DNA from: Pseudeuparius sepicola
Taxonomy: Eukaryota; Arthropoda; Insecta; Coleoptera; Anthribidae
Direction: 5' to 3'
NCBI GenBank assembly: GCA_963920635.1
Contig: OY987304.1
Coordinates: forward strand, 30,070,365-30,134,364
Length of the DNA stretch: 64,000 bases
The position numbers were made by a program, and so were the translations under genes. Shown here piece after piece: positions 39,370-51,565 of this stretch. Under the pieces are notes generated by a model. That model was not told the DNA's origin, made no database searches, and worked only from the letters and a program-made list of their open reading frames with translations. Each line of letters begins with the position of its first letter. Within the stretch, counting starts at the first letter, position 1.

Positions 39370-40172
39370 GACTGTCGATCAGACTGGTTTGCAGCTAGTT
39401 TCAATTTCTTTCTTGCTTTATCATAATCATCTAAAATATTAAAAATATTTACTTTACACAGTTTTCAAAAAAAAGGTAAACAAAAGCAACCCAAATGGAA
39501 ACTATTTTTTCTTTAACTTGTTCCTATAAATCTTGTATTGTCGACCATTGTTAATTTTTGAAAACTTTTTTAATATAGTAGGCATTCCGAAAAAATGCCT
39601 AATATGCTTTCGACATTTTTGGGGTCTTACTTTTTATCGTAATAAGTAGGTTATGGAAAACGCGAATCTTAAAATAATGTATACCAAATGTAGGAGTAGA
39701 GTTTCGGGGTACTAAATATATTTAAAAAAAGTTCGAAAATAGACTGACCCGTTATACAATAATGAATTATCACCACTTAAAGTCAAACACACTGTACATG
39801 GCCATCTTGTTGGGCAATATTAAAAATGAACTCCAATTGAACAAAACCGTGGATAGCCATAGCATGTTTATTTTAAGAGATAGAGGAAGACTTTCATATT
39901 GAAAATTGATTACACTGAGAATTTTTATGCAATCGGGTGTAAAAAAATCATCCTGTATATCCTTTATGAGATTTATTACCAAGATCTTTTACTGGTGAAG
40001 GTCTGATGTGTTCGTTCCTTTTGTTTTGGAACGTGTCGCTTTCACTATCGCTATGTCGTACGATAATCTTTGTGGGGCTTTTCTTTTTCGTTTCGTCATT
40101 TGACTGTAGATCAGATTGGTTTTCAGCTAGCTTTAATTTCTTTCTTGCTTGATCGTAATCATCTAGAATCAA
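39370..40172 (-). pseudogene. Duplicated exon-like segment
   Basis: About 65 bp at 39370-39436 and 40102-40168 match closely. Read on the minus strand, both give DDYDQARKKLKLAENQS-type text, immediately after a possible splice acceptor. The right copy continues open for 74 codons with Lys/Ser-rich sequence. The style (arginine/lysine-rich helix ending SDLQS) resembles N-terminal exons of multi-copy insect genes, possibly the DUF4806 type, but the match is weak. Between the two copies is another terminus of the ACAGGATGAT family near 39938-39960. Confidence 0.35.
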
Positions 40173-40264
40173 AATACTTACTTTAGAAAATTTAAAAAAA
40201 ACAAGAGCAACCCAGATGGTATTTTTTACGAAATCTTAGGAAGGGCCACACAGCTTTTATTTTT

Positions 40265-40440
40265 ATAATTCAAACTTTAAACTGTGAATTAGTGCTAATG
40301 CACACTTTAAATTGTGAATTAGCAAGTGTGAGTTAACGCTAATTCACAGTTTAAAGTGTGAATTATTAGCACTAATTCACAGTTTAACGTGTGAATTAGC
40401 ACTAATTCATAGTTTAAAAATGTGAATTAGCACTAATTCT
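40265..40440. repeat. Palindromic tandem repeat (TTAGTGCTAATTCACAGTTTAA type)
   Basis: The motifs TGTGAATTAGCACTAATTC and ACTTTAAATTGTGAATTAG alternate in direct and inverted order at least five times. Confidence 0.75.
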
Positions 40441-41587
40441 ACATAATGGCTACATAAACATATATAGATTTAGACAATAAGCAGAGTTTTGAAGGTCACA
40501 CAGAATCCATCGATGTAGGTAGGTATATTTTACTTAGAATACCTATACCTACGCCAAAATTTGTAATGACATGACACAGATGTATAAATTTATCCTTCAT
40601 CAGCGGAATTAAAAAAGTCACCCTACCTGAAGGGGAAAAACAAAACATACGTTGAAATCCACCATTGGCCACATAGCGAATTAAAAACTCATCAGCTTTA
40701 ACGAAGCAATAACAATATAGAATTTTTTCCTGCAACCATTCTTAATTATTTTTTACATTAACAAAAACAATTCAACTTTAAAACGTATAATAGATACCTA
40801 CCCCCTCTTCTACTCCACAAATCAGGCAATCGAGGCATAAAGATGTAGATATAAAAATATAAAAGTTTTTGGTACTGTTTCATATTAGAAAATGAAATAT
40901 AGGTACCTACTTATATATATAGGTGTCTAAGAGCTGGTAGTTCATCAGTCTTCCCTTAACTTTTAAGACGAATTTATGTAACTACTTGACAACCGGGTTG
41001 AAAATACTCTTGGTGTGTGTTGCAAAAAAGTTAAGGGAAGACTGTACTTTCGACCCTAAAAGTAGATGACGACTCAGATTAAGATTATAAATATTTCACC
41101 TGTTACCCATTTCCAGGTTTCACAAATAACTGCATTTTTCGTATACGCATTTGTCTCTTTATTATGGTTGCCAAAAAACCTCAGTTTTTCTAGGAGTAAG
41201 CCATGAATCCCTTACTATTGCAAGACTAGGTAGGTACAGTTTTCTGTGAATTCCACAATTACATATTGCCATCTCTTCTGGTATGGTGAAGTCACTTCTG
41301 GCGAGTGGAACCATTGGCCCAGCTATCTCTTTTTGGCGGACATTCCTGATGGTACGCTTGAGGCTGCTTAACGCAGGGAGTTCGGCACATACCTACTGCT
41401 TCTGTTACATCCTTGGACAAATTCGACACAATAAAGTGAGATGATCCCCTAGTATTTCTATTCTCCACGAAATGAAACAAGAATGTTTCAGTTCGTGGAG
41501 TTTTTTGGCTACTTCCAGATTTGCTTCAGACCCGGAATGATTGTGGCCGATTTTTTCTTTTGGTCCTCCATTGACATAGATGGCATA
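40441..41587. other. Stretch without genes; one small inverted element
   Basis: CAGTCTTCCCTTAACTTTT at 40948-40966 is repeated inverted at 41027-41045, forming a ~98-bp TIR element. No coding region recognised. Confidence 0.45.
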
Positions 41588-41595
41588 AATTTCTA

Positions 41596-43660
41596 TAAAT
41601 AATAAGAAAAGAAAAAGAAAAGAAAAGAAGACGTTTATTTCCAACAGGATTACACCCAATTATAGGAAATACAAAAGAAAAAGAAATCAAACAATGTGCA
41701 CTATACATGCATACCAAAATATTATACATCAAAATAAATATACTCTAAAAAGTGATGCTGTTCAAAATAGCCTCCAGTGATTCGTGATGTATATCCCTAT
41801 CTTTACACAAGCTATCAAACTCCCTACATAAAACATACACAGGACACATATACATTACATTTGTATTGATTGAGGGATTGTAAAACACTGGTGTATGACG
41901 GGACTCGCAACGCGGTACCATAAAATTAATGCTTTGCAACAGAAATGGGCAATCGATATTGTTATGTAAGATATTATATAGAAATTTTACAGCGATTAAT
42001 CTCCGTCTCTTATGCAGTGAGGTCTCTCGACAACGTGACAACAGTAGATCGTGATCATAACCTCTGGGTGCATACACTAGGTCTTCTTTATACACAAGAT
42101 ATTTAAGGAATCTTCGCTGTACTGATTCAATACTATTTATGTGGCAGTTGTATATGGGTGACCAGATTAAGGTGCAGGATTCCAGTCTTGAACGGACGAA
42201 AGTGTAATATAAGAGCTTTAGTGTCTGTGGATTTTCAAATAATCTGCTATTCCTAATAACAAATCCCAGTGTCCTTGCAGCTGAAGAAACCAGGTATTGA
42301 ATGTGAGGTACAAATGTAAATTTTTGGTCAAAGTAAACACCTAAATCTTTGATAATATCCAATCGATCTAAAGCAGTTACTCCAATTTTGTAACTGTAAG
42401 TTATCGGATGTTTTACTCTTGTAAAGCTGATTACACTACACTTTCCCTCGTTAAGGGACAGTCTGTTATTGTTACACCAGTTAACGACCACGTCTATATC
42501 CCCCTGCAAAGAAACACAATCATCGTGGGTTCTAATATTTTTGAAAAGTTTCAGATCATCCGCATACACCAGCTTTTCACACTCAATTAGTCCTATCAAG
42601 TCATTAATAAATATCAGAAATAGGAGTGGACCAAGATTGGACCCCTGTGGCACCCCAGAAGTGGGAGTGAACAAGTGAGATGAGAAACCTTCTATTTCAA
42701 CAAATTGTTTGCGATCGATCAAGTACGAACACAAGAAAGACACGAGATTAAGTGCTGCGCCAAACTGTTCCAATTTTGAGAGCAAAACGTAGTGATCAAT
42801 CTGGTCAAAGGCCTTCTGGAAATCCGTATACACAACGTCGACTTGCCCCCTGTCATCCAAAACTTCACATATTTGTTGCGACAGGGAGGCAAGATTTGCC
42901 AAACACGATCTTTTATTGATGAACCCGTGCTGTTCAGGAAAAACAGAGTTTTTTACGTCAGCATAAATTGCGCCGTGAATTAAAATTTCGAATATTTTAG
43001 AAAAGTTGCAAAGAATTGAGACCGGTCTATAATTGGTAAACTGAGTAGGATCGCCCTTTTTTAAAACGGGACATACTTTCGCAGTTTTCCACAATTCTGG
43101 AAAGCTACATTCCCTTAGACTTAGGTTAAAAATAAATGAGAGTGGTTCGGCCAGAACACGAGCGCAGTCCCTTACCAAGAAACTAGGGATACCATCAACT
43201 CCTGCAGTCATCTTATTTTTTAGATTTTTGCTTGCGAAAACGACATCTTCTGAAGTAAACCTAGGGATATGCAGTAGATTAGACACATTCAAGTTAGATT
43301 CATTTTTTTCAATGCGTATGTGAGAGACTTTGTATACGCTATTAAAATAAGTTGCAAAATAGTTTACAATATCTTGGGGATTTTTGTATGTCATGTTGCC
43401 ATTTGACATAGCACAGGGAATTCTTGAATGACCTCTTTTACCCCTCACGAACGACCAAAACACAGAAGGATCACTAGCAATATTTGACTCCGCACGAATT
43501 AGATATTGCTTGTAAGCCACATTTATTTTTTGTTTTACTGTTCTGCGGAGGTCCATATATTTATGTTTAAAATATTCCGATTTATGGATTTTAAAATCTC
43601 GATAGCATTTTTCTTTTAAATAAATATTGTCAAATAAAATGAAGTAAAAAGCCATATTTT
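41596..43660 (-). mobile_element. 5'-truncated non-LTR retrotransposon
   Basis: Holds an intact reverse-transcriptase ORF (41745-43655), a ~145-bp 3' UTR, AATAAA (plus-strand TTTATT at 41634-41639) and a pyrimidine-rich tail (plus-strand AAGAAAAG repeats at about 41600-41630). The endonuclease region and ORF1 are missing. The truncation point lies close to the first ATG of the remaining frame, as in target-primed insertions that stop early. Confidence 0.85.
41745..43655 (-). CDS. Non-LTR reverse transcriptase (636-residue remnant of ORF2)
   Basis: An uninterrupted frame containing the post-endonuclease linker (KCYRDFKIHKSEYFKHKY), the RT domain and the C-terminal region. RT motifs: LKNKMTAGVDGIPSFLVRDC (about 145-164), LWKTAKVCPVLKKGD (188-202), NYRPVSILCNFSKIFE (208-223), EQHGFINKRS (241-250), TDFQKAFDQIDH (277-288), SGVPQGSNLGPLLF (333-346) and the catalytic YADD (364-367). 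The N-terminal AP endonuclease is gone, so it cannot move by itself. Family placement is Jockey/CR1-like by general look; a phylogeny would be needed. The undamaged frame suggests a young insertion. Confidence 0.9.
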   Translation of the reverse strand: MAFYFILFDNIYLKEKCYRDFKIHKSEYFKHKYMDLRRTVKQKINVAYKQYLIRAESNIASDPSVFWSFVRGKRGHSRIPCAMSNGNMTYKNPQDIVNYFATYFNSVYKVSHIRIEKNESNLNVSNLLHIPRFTSEDVVFASKNLKNKMTAGVDGIPSFLVRDCARVLAEPLSFIFNLSLRECSFPELWKTAKVCPVLKKGDPTQFTNYRPVSILCNFSKIFEILIHGAIYADVKNSVFPEQHGFINKRSCLANLASLSQQICEVLDDRGQVDVVYTDFQKAFDQIDHYVLLSKLEQFGAALNLVSFLCSYLIDRKQFVEIEGFSSHLFTPTSGVPQGSNLGPLLFLIFINDLIGLIECEKLVYADDLKLFKNIRTHDDCVSLQGDIDVVVNWCNNNRLSLNEGKCSVISFTRVKHPITYSYKIGVTALDRLDIIKDLGVYFDQKFTFVPHIQYLVSSAARTLGFVIRNSRLFENPQTLKLLYYTFVRSRLESCTLIWSPIYNCHINSIESVQRRFLKYLVYKEDLVYAPRGYDHDLLLSRCRETSLHKRRRLIAVKFLYNILHNNIDCPFLLQSINFMVPRCESRHTPVFYNPSINTNVMYMCPVYVLCREFDSLCKDRDIHHESLEAILNSITF

Positions 43661-45189
43661 TTTAAAATAATATTATAGGTATTTATATTTCACGAATAAA
43701 TCGATCCCAGGAAGAAACGCAGGTATTGAACGTGCACAAAAGATGGCCCCACCGCAAGAACTAAAGCCACTCCATACTAAATTGTTTTCTACAAATTTAT
43801 GAGTTCCAATGATGATGTGCAATCAATAGTTAGGTGTTAGGTGTATTATTGAATCTCCAGAAAATATGGAATTATCAGACGAGACTTCTGCAGATGAAGA
43901 TTTTGTTACATGGTGGCTTATTGGATATGGATAATGATCTGCCAGGTAGACAACCTGAGGTGAAGGCCAAACTTGTTATGGAAAGTAGAACACGAGTGGG
44001 AAATTTGTGATGCTGATTATGATGATGATTTTCCAGACGATGGACGATGCACTTACCGTTATCAATATTTCTGAGTGGGTAAATGGGTAAAACAAAAATG
44101 TACTTTTTGTGTAAAGATTATGCTATGTTGCCGCAACCTGACACATCTAATTACAGAAGTATAGATAGTATGTCCTGTTGACTTATTTGAATGTTTTATT
44201 ACGGAAGATATTATTAACTTTTTGTTAAAAGATAGTAACAATAATTGTGCTGTATTTAAGAGTTGCAACCCTAATAACCCATAACGAGATTAAATGGTTT
44301 TTGGCTAAACACCCTTAAACTTGAATAAATTGTAACTGTACTTACGTTGTAGTATAAAAGCTGAATTTATACATATTACTTGGGTAACTATTAGAAAATG
44401 TTTCCTCAGTAGCCAGACCGTTTCGACAGTTCTAACCACTGGCCAGACAAAACATAATGTAGGGTAGGTGCTAGCGCGAGGCAATATACATCCGAGTAGG
44501 TGCGAGTGAGATAGTTATTTGGATCGATCGAATATGTATTACATACGAGTATGTAGTTATTTATGACTAAGAAATCAATGTTTAAAAAGTTATTGATTAT
44601 AATTTTCATGTTGATAAATGATTAAAAAATAATCCAAATAAATTAGTAAATAATGTTTCGGAATTTCATTAACTTTATTCGACATTTTATGAAAATTTTA
44701 TTGTTTATTCATATACATATACAGGGTGATTCAGTCATGAATTTGGAACAATGCTCACCAGAAAATTCGAACGATATGTCAACCAGAGAGTAATGGTTGG
44801 GCATACAAGAAAACAACCAGTAGGTACCATTTTAAATGGTTTGAAGGAGATTAGTTTCCAAATTACGTCAGAGATTCACTAAAACTCCTACTTTAAATTA
44901 TTATACATAAATATTTAGCTATGCCTTTTTTTCCATTTTTACAGAAACTAACGAAGAAAACGATATTGAAAAATATCAAGCAACGGACTGGAGTAGCAGT
45001 GACGAAGATAATGAAGATATGGGCTACATCATTAAAATGAATAAAATCATTAAACATGTCTTAAAATCTAGTAATAAACTTATAAATCCATATTTTCTTT
45101 TATTTTTATATAAAGGCTGGGAATACAATTAAACTATTTTTTCATTGAATTTTTAACACTATAAAGTGTCCTCCAAAAAGTTCGCACCA
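43661..45189. other. Stretch without genes
   Basis: Short reading frames only. A short acidic open stretch near 44941-45075 and another near 43866-44075 are too short to assign. At 44722, ACAGGGTGATTCAG looks like the terminus of a Tc1/mariner-type miniature element. Confidence 0.4.
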
Positions 45190-46643
45190 TCCCAGCCAGC
45201 AAAAAGACGTTTCTTCTACGTTGAATAGACGTACCGCATTACGTCGATCGACGAAAAGTTCGACGCAGAAAACACGTAGAATCGACGGCAATATGTCACA
45301 GAGAATTTACGTGCTCAGCGATGTCTAATAAGACGTGCAAAATTACGTAATGACGACGTGTAATAGGGCGTGCAAAATTACGTAATGGTGACGTCTAATA
45401 AGACTTAATAGCGTCGCAACGCATAGTGTTTGTTCAGCGAATGTTCGGCCCTACATCACAACTCCCGTCCTTGTCTTACTCGTGAATATACGATTGATAT
45501 CGATCGTATATTCACGAGTTAGACAAGGACGGGAGTTGTGACGTAGGGCCGGACATGCGCTGAACAAACTTTTATACTCAAAAGGGTTTGTTATTTGTAA
45601 ATGAAATACATTTTTTAAGCAATATACGTTTATTATATTTTAAGTACCAACAAACACAATAAAAAAATAAATAACAATACAAAAACATAAATAAAATAGA
45701 ATACAAGAGAAAGTATCTAATTCATGCTATTCCGGCAATCATCAGTGCGGTATAACATTAACGAAATCAGAAAGATAAGCATGATTTGGGAAGCAACACA
45801 ATAATGAAGTCCAGGCAGGAGCTAACAGCAGCTTCAGTCAGCACATGCTCTGGATTTGGGGCTTGTACTAACGTTGCCATGGAGGCAGCTAAAACAACCT
45901 ATGTGGAAATATCCACAACACAAGTTATAATAACAATAGGGATAAATAAAATGGTAGAAGGTAGTATTGAATTTTTCAGTATAAAATGGACAATTAAATC
46001 ACTTTGAACAAGGAACCTTGAATTTGAGTGTCATTTGGATGATTAATTTTATGCCAGGTGATTATGTTAAAATTTGCGTAATGTAAATCCATCATGGTGG
46101 CTAGAGAAGCGGTGTGGCATTGGGCTACATGTTTACTTTTTCTCGAGCTTTTAATACTTACATAGGGGATAATAGACAATAACAACTCACTCAAGTACTA
46201 CATCGCGAAGCACCGGAACACCGGATCCACACAATAGCTAAGTTAATAACAGGGAACGACACGTGCCCGCGAGAACAGCTCCAGACAATAACGGCAACGG
46301 CGCGGCGTGACTGGCGTGCTGCGTTGGAGACCGGAAGGTGGAGACGGTGGACGGTGCGGCGGCGCGGACTGCCGGTTAGGACGCGCACTGCTTAAGCGCA
46401 GGCCGCAGTACGTCATTATCACGTCTTCTCGACGTTAACTATCATGAGAATAAAAACTATGCATAGAAGTAATTTATTTCGACGTAATTTCGACGTCTTA
46501 TAACCTCCAATAATGGAACATACGTAAACGACGCAAAATCGACGTCGATTCGACGTCCTATATTTTAAAAAATATGAGTAAACAGCTTGTCACCAATATT
46601 CGACGTCGTATTGACGTCAAGGTTATAGCGTTGCTGGCTGGGA
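45190..46643. mobile_element. Unclassified TIR element, ACGTC-rich ends, 1.45 kb
   Basis: Termini TCCCAGCCAGCAA and TTGCTGGCTGGGA are inverted. Next to them, at both ends, are runs of sequence rich in ACGTC/GACGT. Inside lie a 142-bp palindrome (45428-45569), a nested partial copy of the 34055-34446 element (45720-45900) and a GC-rich block (46190-46400). No transposase is visible. A target duplication could not be confirmed. Confidence 0.65.
45428..45569. repeat. 142-bp near-perfect palindrome
   Basis: GTTTGTTCAGCG ... CTCCCGTCCTTGTCTTACTC on the left is answered by GAGTTAGACAAGGACGGGAG ... CGCTGAACAAAC on the right. Arms are ~65 bp with few mismatches around the centre GATTGATATCGATC. Confidence 0.88.
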
Positions 46644-46785
46644 TAGGGAGGACATTTTTAATTAACGTTTTATTTTGAAATTTAATTTTGGGGTTACCTT
46701 TTGCTTAAAAAAGATAAAAAATGACCCACTCAAACGTAATGAAGTGACTTTTGTAATCTGTCAAAAATGACATTTAAAAAATATA

Positions 46786-48070
46786 TCGCCAAAAATGGGT
46801 TTAGTTGTAAAAATATCAAAAAGCTTCAATTGAAAAAGTTGTTTGTTTTCAATTCTACGTAAGTGTACCAAATTTGAACGCTCTACTAAAATATTCAGTT
46901 TTTTTATAACTCAAATAAAAACAATTGCTTCTATTCTCTCCATGGCCTACTCCTCAATATCGATTAATGTGAAATTAAACTTAAAGGTAATAATTATTTG
47001 TTCCATAAAAGTCAAGAATTTTGCTTAGATTCGTAAAATAGTTTGATGATATTTTAATTTATTATTATTTTGGCATCAATTTAGAACTGGGAAACGTAAT
47101 GTAACTAAATATATACCCCAAATGCTAGACGGTACATCAACTTTGCAACAAACATAACAGAATTTTAAAGCGTAAATATCATTTTCTTTTGAAAAATACC
47201 TATTCTTATCGGTAATTAGTAATAAAAAATTAATAGAATGATAAAGCTAGTGTTATAAAATAGTTTTTACAAAGTTTAGAGTTTTTTAAAATTTTCATAA
47301 ATTTCATAAATATACTCAAATTATTTTAAGAAGTCCTTACTGGGACTGTCAATTGGTAATTTCGATATCCTAAGTTGGCATCAATGCAGCAAAAAATGCA
47401 ACCGGGTCATAAGTTCAGGTCAGTAACGAGCCCATTTGCACTAATAACACGAAAAGTAACATGAACAAGAACAACACAGATGACGGTAAAACTCACAAAA
47501 CGTAGAAAACCCGAGAATATTTTCACTACCGAATGTTTGAACCAGTTTGAACGATCTGGAAAACCTTCACTGTCACTTTGACACAAAGAAGCTAAATTTG
47601 CCTGAGTCCGCCCCTAGGCGCTGCCAAAAGCAGCTGATTATTACAAAATACCAAAACAAAAGTGTTTCCATGACGTTTGAAATTATTATTAAAATGAGTT
47701 GTAGTCATAGTTATTTTTATTTGTAGCGGCATAATCGTGATTGCAATAGGGTTTTTATTTTATTATGCTCTTTTTTTCGTATCACTTGGGTAACTTTTCA
47801 CATCATAAATCAATGAGTGACGTCATTAACTGGTTGAGACACATATACCAATGTTATTCCCATGGTTAACAAAAAAATCCTAGGGAATTTGTGGAGAATG
47901 TCATCTGACAAAATCGGGACTTCTTACAGTAATCGGGGTATATTAAAAATTGGCAAAAAACTAAACATTTTAGTAGAGCGTTCAAATTTGGTATACTTAC
48001 GTAAAATTGGAAAAGAAACAACTTTTTCAAGTAAAACTTTTTGATATTTTAACAAATAAACCCATTTCGA
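46786..48070. mobile_element. Foldback-type repeat with ~110-bp inverted arms
   Basis: About 46786-46900 (AAATGGGTTTAGTTG; CCAAATTTGAACGCTCTACT) is repeated inverted at about 47960-48070 (AGTAGAGCGTTCAAATTTGG; AATAAACCCATTT). The true ends may lie further out. No gene in the middle. Confidence 0.65.
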
Positions 48071-48524
48071 CTTGGGCTTTTGAATTTTTTCACACCTATC
48101 CAGTTTTTCATTGTCAACAAGTTTTCTTAAAAACATTTTGATGTAAAAACTACACAAAATGCACTTTTTGAAAAAAAATGTGAAATGCCAAAAATCAAAG
48201 TATAGGCCTAGACTTACGAAATTTCACAAACCTACTCAGCTCTTCATTCTGAACAAGTTTCCTTAATAACATTTTGCCGTAAAACCTACAAAAAAGGCAC
48301 TTTACTGAAGTGGAAAATTAGTTTCATCATAATTTTCAAGGCATACGTCATTTTTCGAAAGAAAAATTATGTCAAAAATTAGTTTAAAACGAAGCAGGGC
48401 TGATCCCCATAAGCTCAAATTTCAACTCGAAAATTTGTTGTTATTTACACCTTTTGTGAACTCAATCTGTGAATACACTGTATATAACCAACGCACATGA
48501 AAAAAATTTTGTTTACATAATTTT

Positions 48525-48665
48525 TATTAAAATATACAGGATGATTTTTTTAGGACTACCACCGCGAATTTCTCGCTTATTTTGCGCCCTGCAAAAAATC
48601 GTAATAAACAAAAATGTGGAAATTTTGGACAGCTAAGTGGTGCTGCAAAAGAAATCGGAATCCAT
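48525..48665. mobile_element. Truncated copy of the ACAGGATGAT palindromic MITE
   Basis: Starts TATACAGGATGATTTTTTTA and follows the left arm and interior of the 58873-59062 copy, including CGCTTATTTTGCGCCCT and GGTGCTGCAAAAGAAATCGG, then ends. Confidence 0.7.
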
Positions 48666-48739
48666 GGCCAACTTTTGTCGAGCAATATTAAAATTAAAAT
48701 ATATAGTGATCCTACAGTTGCGATTTAAGTACACTGGAT

Positions 48740-49160
48740 GGAAGAGAGATATGTGAAAATGTACTGCAAATATTATCTAAACAGGTTCCCGAGCTTTCTC
48801 TAGTGACTTCATTTATCTGTGCGGTGTCACAGAATTCACAGTTATTCTGTGGCGGTGTTAAATCGAAGCCACCAAATATTTGAATTACATTTTCACAATC
48901 TTTCCGGCCTTTCCCCTATTAAAATCACCTGGCACTATAATATTTTTATATTGCTTAAATATGTGAGATATTAGATCTGTTAGTAGATCACAAAACATAC
49001 TAACAGTTGTGCAGTTTGTACTATAAACAACTCTTCACACACCAACTGGGATCGTATTTAACCAGACCAACGTCGCCATAACTAAAGTTACGAAAAAACG
49101 ATGATCGCCTTTTAATCTTTGCCGCCTTTGATTTACCGAGGAAGAAGGCTGGGTTCTTAA
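48740..49160 (-). pseudogene. Possible fragment of a non-LTR endonuclease domain
   Basis: One stretch reads YKNIIVPGDFN, matching the GDFN motif of LINE AP endonucleases, after a helix with DLLTDLISHIFKQ. Stops and frameshifts surround it. The order of other segments does not fit a standard endonuclease well, so the call is weak. Confidence 0.3.
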
Positions 49161-49814
49161 TTAATTTCGCCATTAAAAATTCAATATATTATATCGACTT
49201 GATTTGTGGAGATTTCAAATTTCACGGGGTGGTGGCAATACGGCGCGCGTATATGGCCGGGGGGTTTCGATTTATTTATAGCCCGATCTAGAAGGCGAGG
49301 AGGGTCGTAAAGTAAATGGCGGGCTTTCGTCCACGTCGGCAGGACGCAAAATGAAAAAAATACAGTGATTTATAGTTAGATTTTAAAGGTAAATGACGTA
49401 TTTTACAGATTTTTTTGCTTTCCCAAATCCCAAATCTCGTATGCGGTGTGCAGATCGAAAGTATTGGGTATAAGAAAGCCATATCTTTCCTTTTCCTTGA
49501 CGTAAGTACCTAAGTATATTTAAATGGAGACAGCTCAGGAAGCAAAATTGTTTGTAATTAAATTGATTTTGGCAATTAGGCAGTTATTGTTCAGCAAAGC
49601 CGCAGTGGCGACTAGTGACTAGGTATCAAAGCATAGCAGATTGCTTAAACGCTGATTTCCTTCGGATTGACACCTGGTTCAGTAAAAGGGACAATATAAT
49701 ATAGCACAACAAATATATTTACAGAACAACGCCACTGGACTTACTAACTGTCCTACGCTCACTGGGACTACTACTACTATATCTAATGAGGAAAATGACG
49801 TCCTATACAAAATA

Positions 49815-49976
49815 ATGGTGGTTCAAAAGCTCCTTCCGACTGACTACCGTCAACGTGAGCAATTCAGTGCGCGCATGTTGGAAATTTCAGAGGATGAAGA
49901 TGTTAGTGATGTTTTAACAGATGAGGCGCACTTTCACTTGGACGGTTTTGTCAACAAAAAAGTTGTCGTTATCTGA
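49815..49976 (+). pseudogene. Mariner-type (DDE) transposase fragment
   Basis: 53 open codons with LLPTDYRQREQFSARMLE followed by VLTDEAHFHLDGFVNKK, the familiar region around a catalytic Asp in insect mariner-like transposases. Nothing more of the gene is found on either side. Confidence 0.65.
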
Positions 49977-50799
49977 TAACCCGCGATAATTACTCCGTGT
50001 GGTGTGTGGAATTTTCAATATTTAATTAGGCCCTTCTTTTTTTAAAATGGGAGGGAGCAGGCAGTGCCGGTCAACTCCGAGCGGTACCTCGCTAATGCTT
50101 GGAGAATTTTTAATCACTCATTTTGAAGACAATGAAATTCAGCTGTAGGTAGCTCCGTACAGTTCATTGAGGTAGTACTGGAAGGGAGAAGCTGTCACGT
50201 GACCCAAAACGGGTTCACCTACGTCATAGATTACCAGAACAACGTCAATTTGTTGACTCGGTGCTAAAAATGCATTAAAAGTGGCTAAAAGTGCAGTTTT
50301 CCTTGTTATTGCGAGCTATATTGACCTCTGGAAATAAATATCTCATGTGCTGTACGTTGTTGCAGTAGCAATTCTAAAGTGGACAAAAATAAATTCACAG
50401 GAATTACATTTCAGAGATAATGTAAACAATAGACAGAGCCGTATCAATATAATTTATAATATCTACTTTGGTACTTTACAAAAAGAAAAATATTACCTTT
50501 ATAACTACTCTAGGTAAGTATTTTTCAAGGATTGCCTACAGGGTGTTTCTTCCTTCGATTCAAAATAACCCCGTATTTTCTTTCGTAGGTTTTTTATAAT
50601 TTTACTAGGAACACTGTTTAATCAGACCCTGGCGTGTCAGCCATATTGATACAGACTTAGCCACACCCCCTGAACCCGTTTGCTATATGCAACAAAGTAA
50701 TGTTATGGCGCCTCCCCCCCATACTATCTCAATGGTACAGTTTAAATTGAATGTTATTTAACCATTTATCAAACGATTTATTCCATGTAAAGTGTACTT
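49977..50799. other. Stretch without genes
   Basis: No domain seen. ACAGGGTGTTTCTTCC near 50539 may be another miniature-element terminus. Confidence 0.4.
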
Positions 50800-51029
50800 G
50801 GACATGCGCAAACGGTATGCCGCGTCATTTTTCCAGCAGTTTCAAAACAAAAGCTTGCAACGTCGCTGAAGACAGCATCAGATTCAGATTCGAGAATCAA
50901 GTTTTTACAGCGGACCAGACAAGTAGTGGTGTACGCGACCACGCAAAGTTCGTAAAATTCGACAGAATTCGTATCCAGGTTTCTTAAAATTGCCCTTTTT
51001 GGTATATTGGCAGAAAAATAACACAACGC

Positions 51030-51565
51030 AAAAATTCAGGAACGTACTGTCGATTTCTTCAGAAGGAATCGAAAAATTAATAATTTTTTCCAGTGGATCC
51101 GGATTTTGCTACACCTTGAGATTTAGCCAAAAATTACAAATAGGAGAAGAATGTATTCCCATCTTCAGCCGCGCAAAAATTCAGGGGCTTACTGTCGATT
51201 TCTTCAGAAGGAATCGCCAATTAATTTTTTCTAGTGTTCTAGTGGATCCGGATTTTGCTACACCTTGAGATTTAGCCGAAAAATTGCAAATAGGAAAGGA
51301 ATGTATTCCCATATTCAGCCACGCAAAAATTCAGGGGCATACTATCGATTTCTTATAAGAAGGAATCGCCAATTACTTTTTTTCTAGTAGATCCGGATTT
51401 TGCTACACCTTGAGATTTAGCCGAAAAATTACAAATAGGAAGGGAATGTATTTCCATATTCAGCCACGCAAAAATTCAGGGGCGTACTGTCGATTTCTTC
51501 AGAAGGAATCGTCAATTATTTTTTTCCTACTGGATCCGGATTTTGCTACACCTTGAGATTTATAA
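51030..51565 (+). repeat. Tandem repeat array 1, ~145-150-bp units
   Basis: About four units, each with TCAGGGG, TACTGTCGATTTCTTCAGAA, GATCCGGATTTTGCTACACC and a TATTCCCAT/C segment; TCAGGGG starts at about 51181, 51331 and 51476. Confidence 0.88.
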
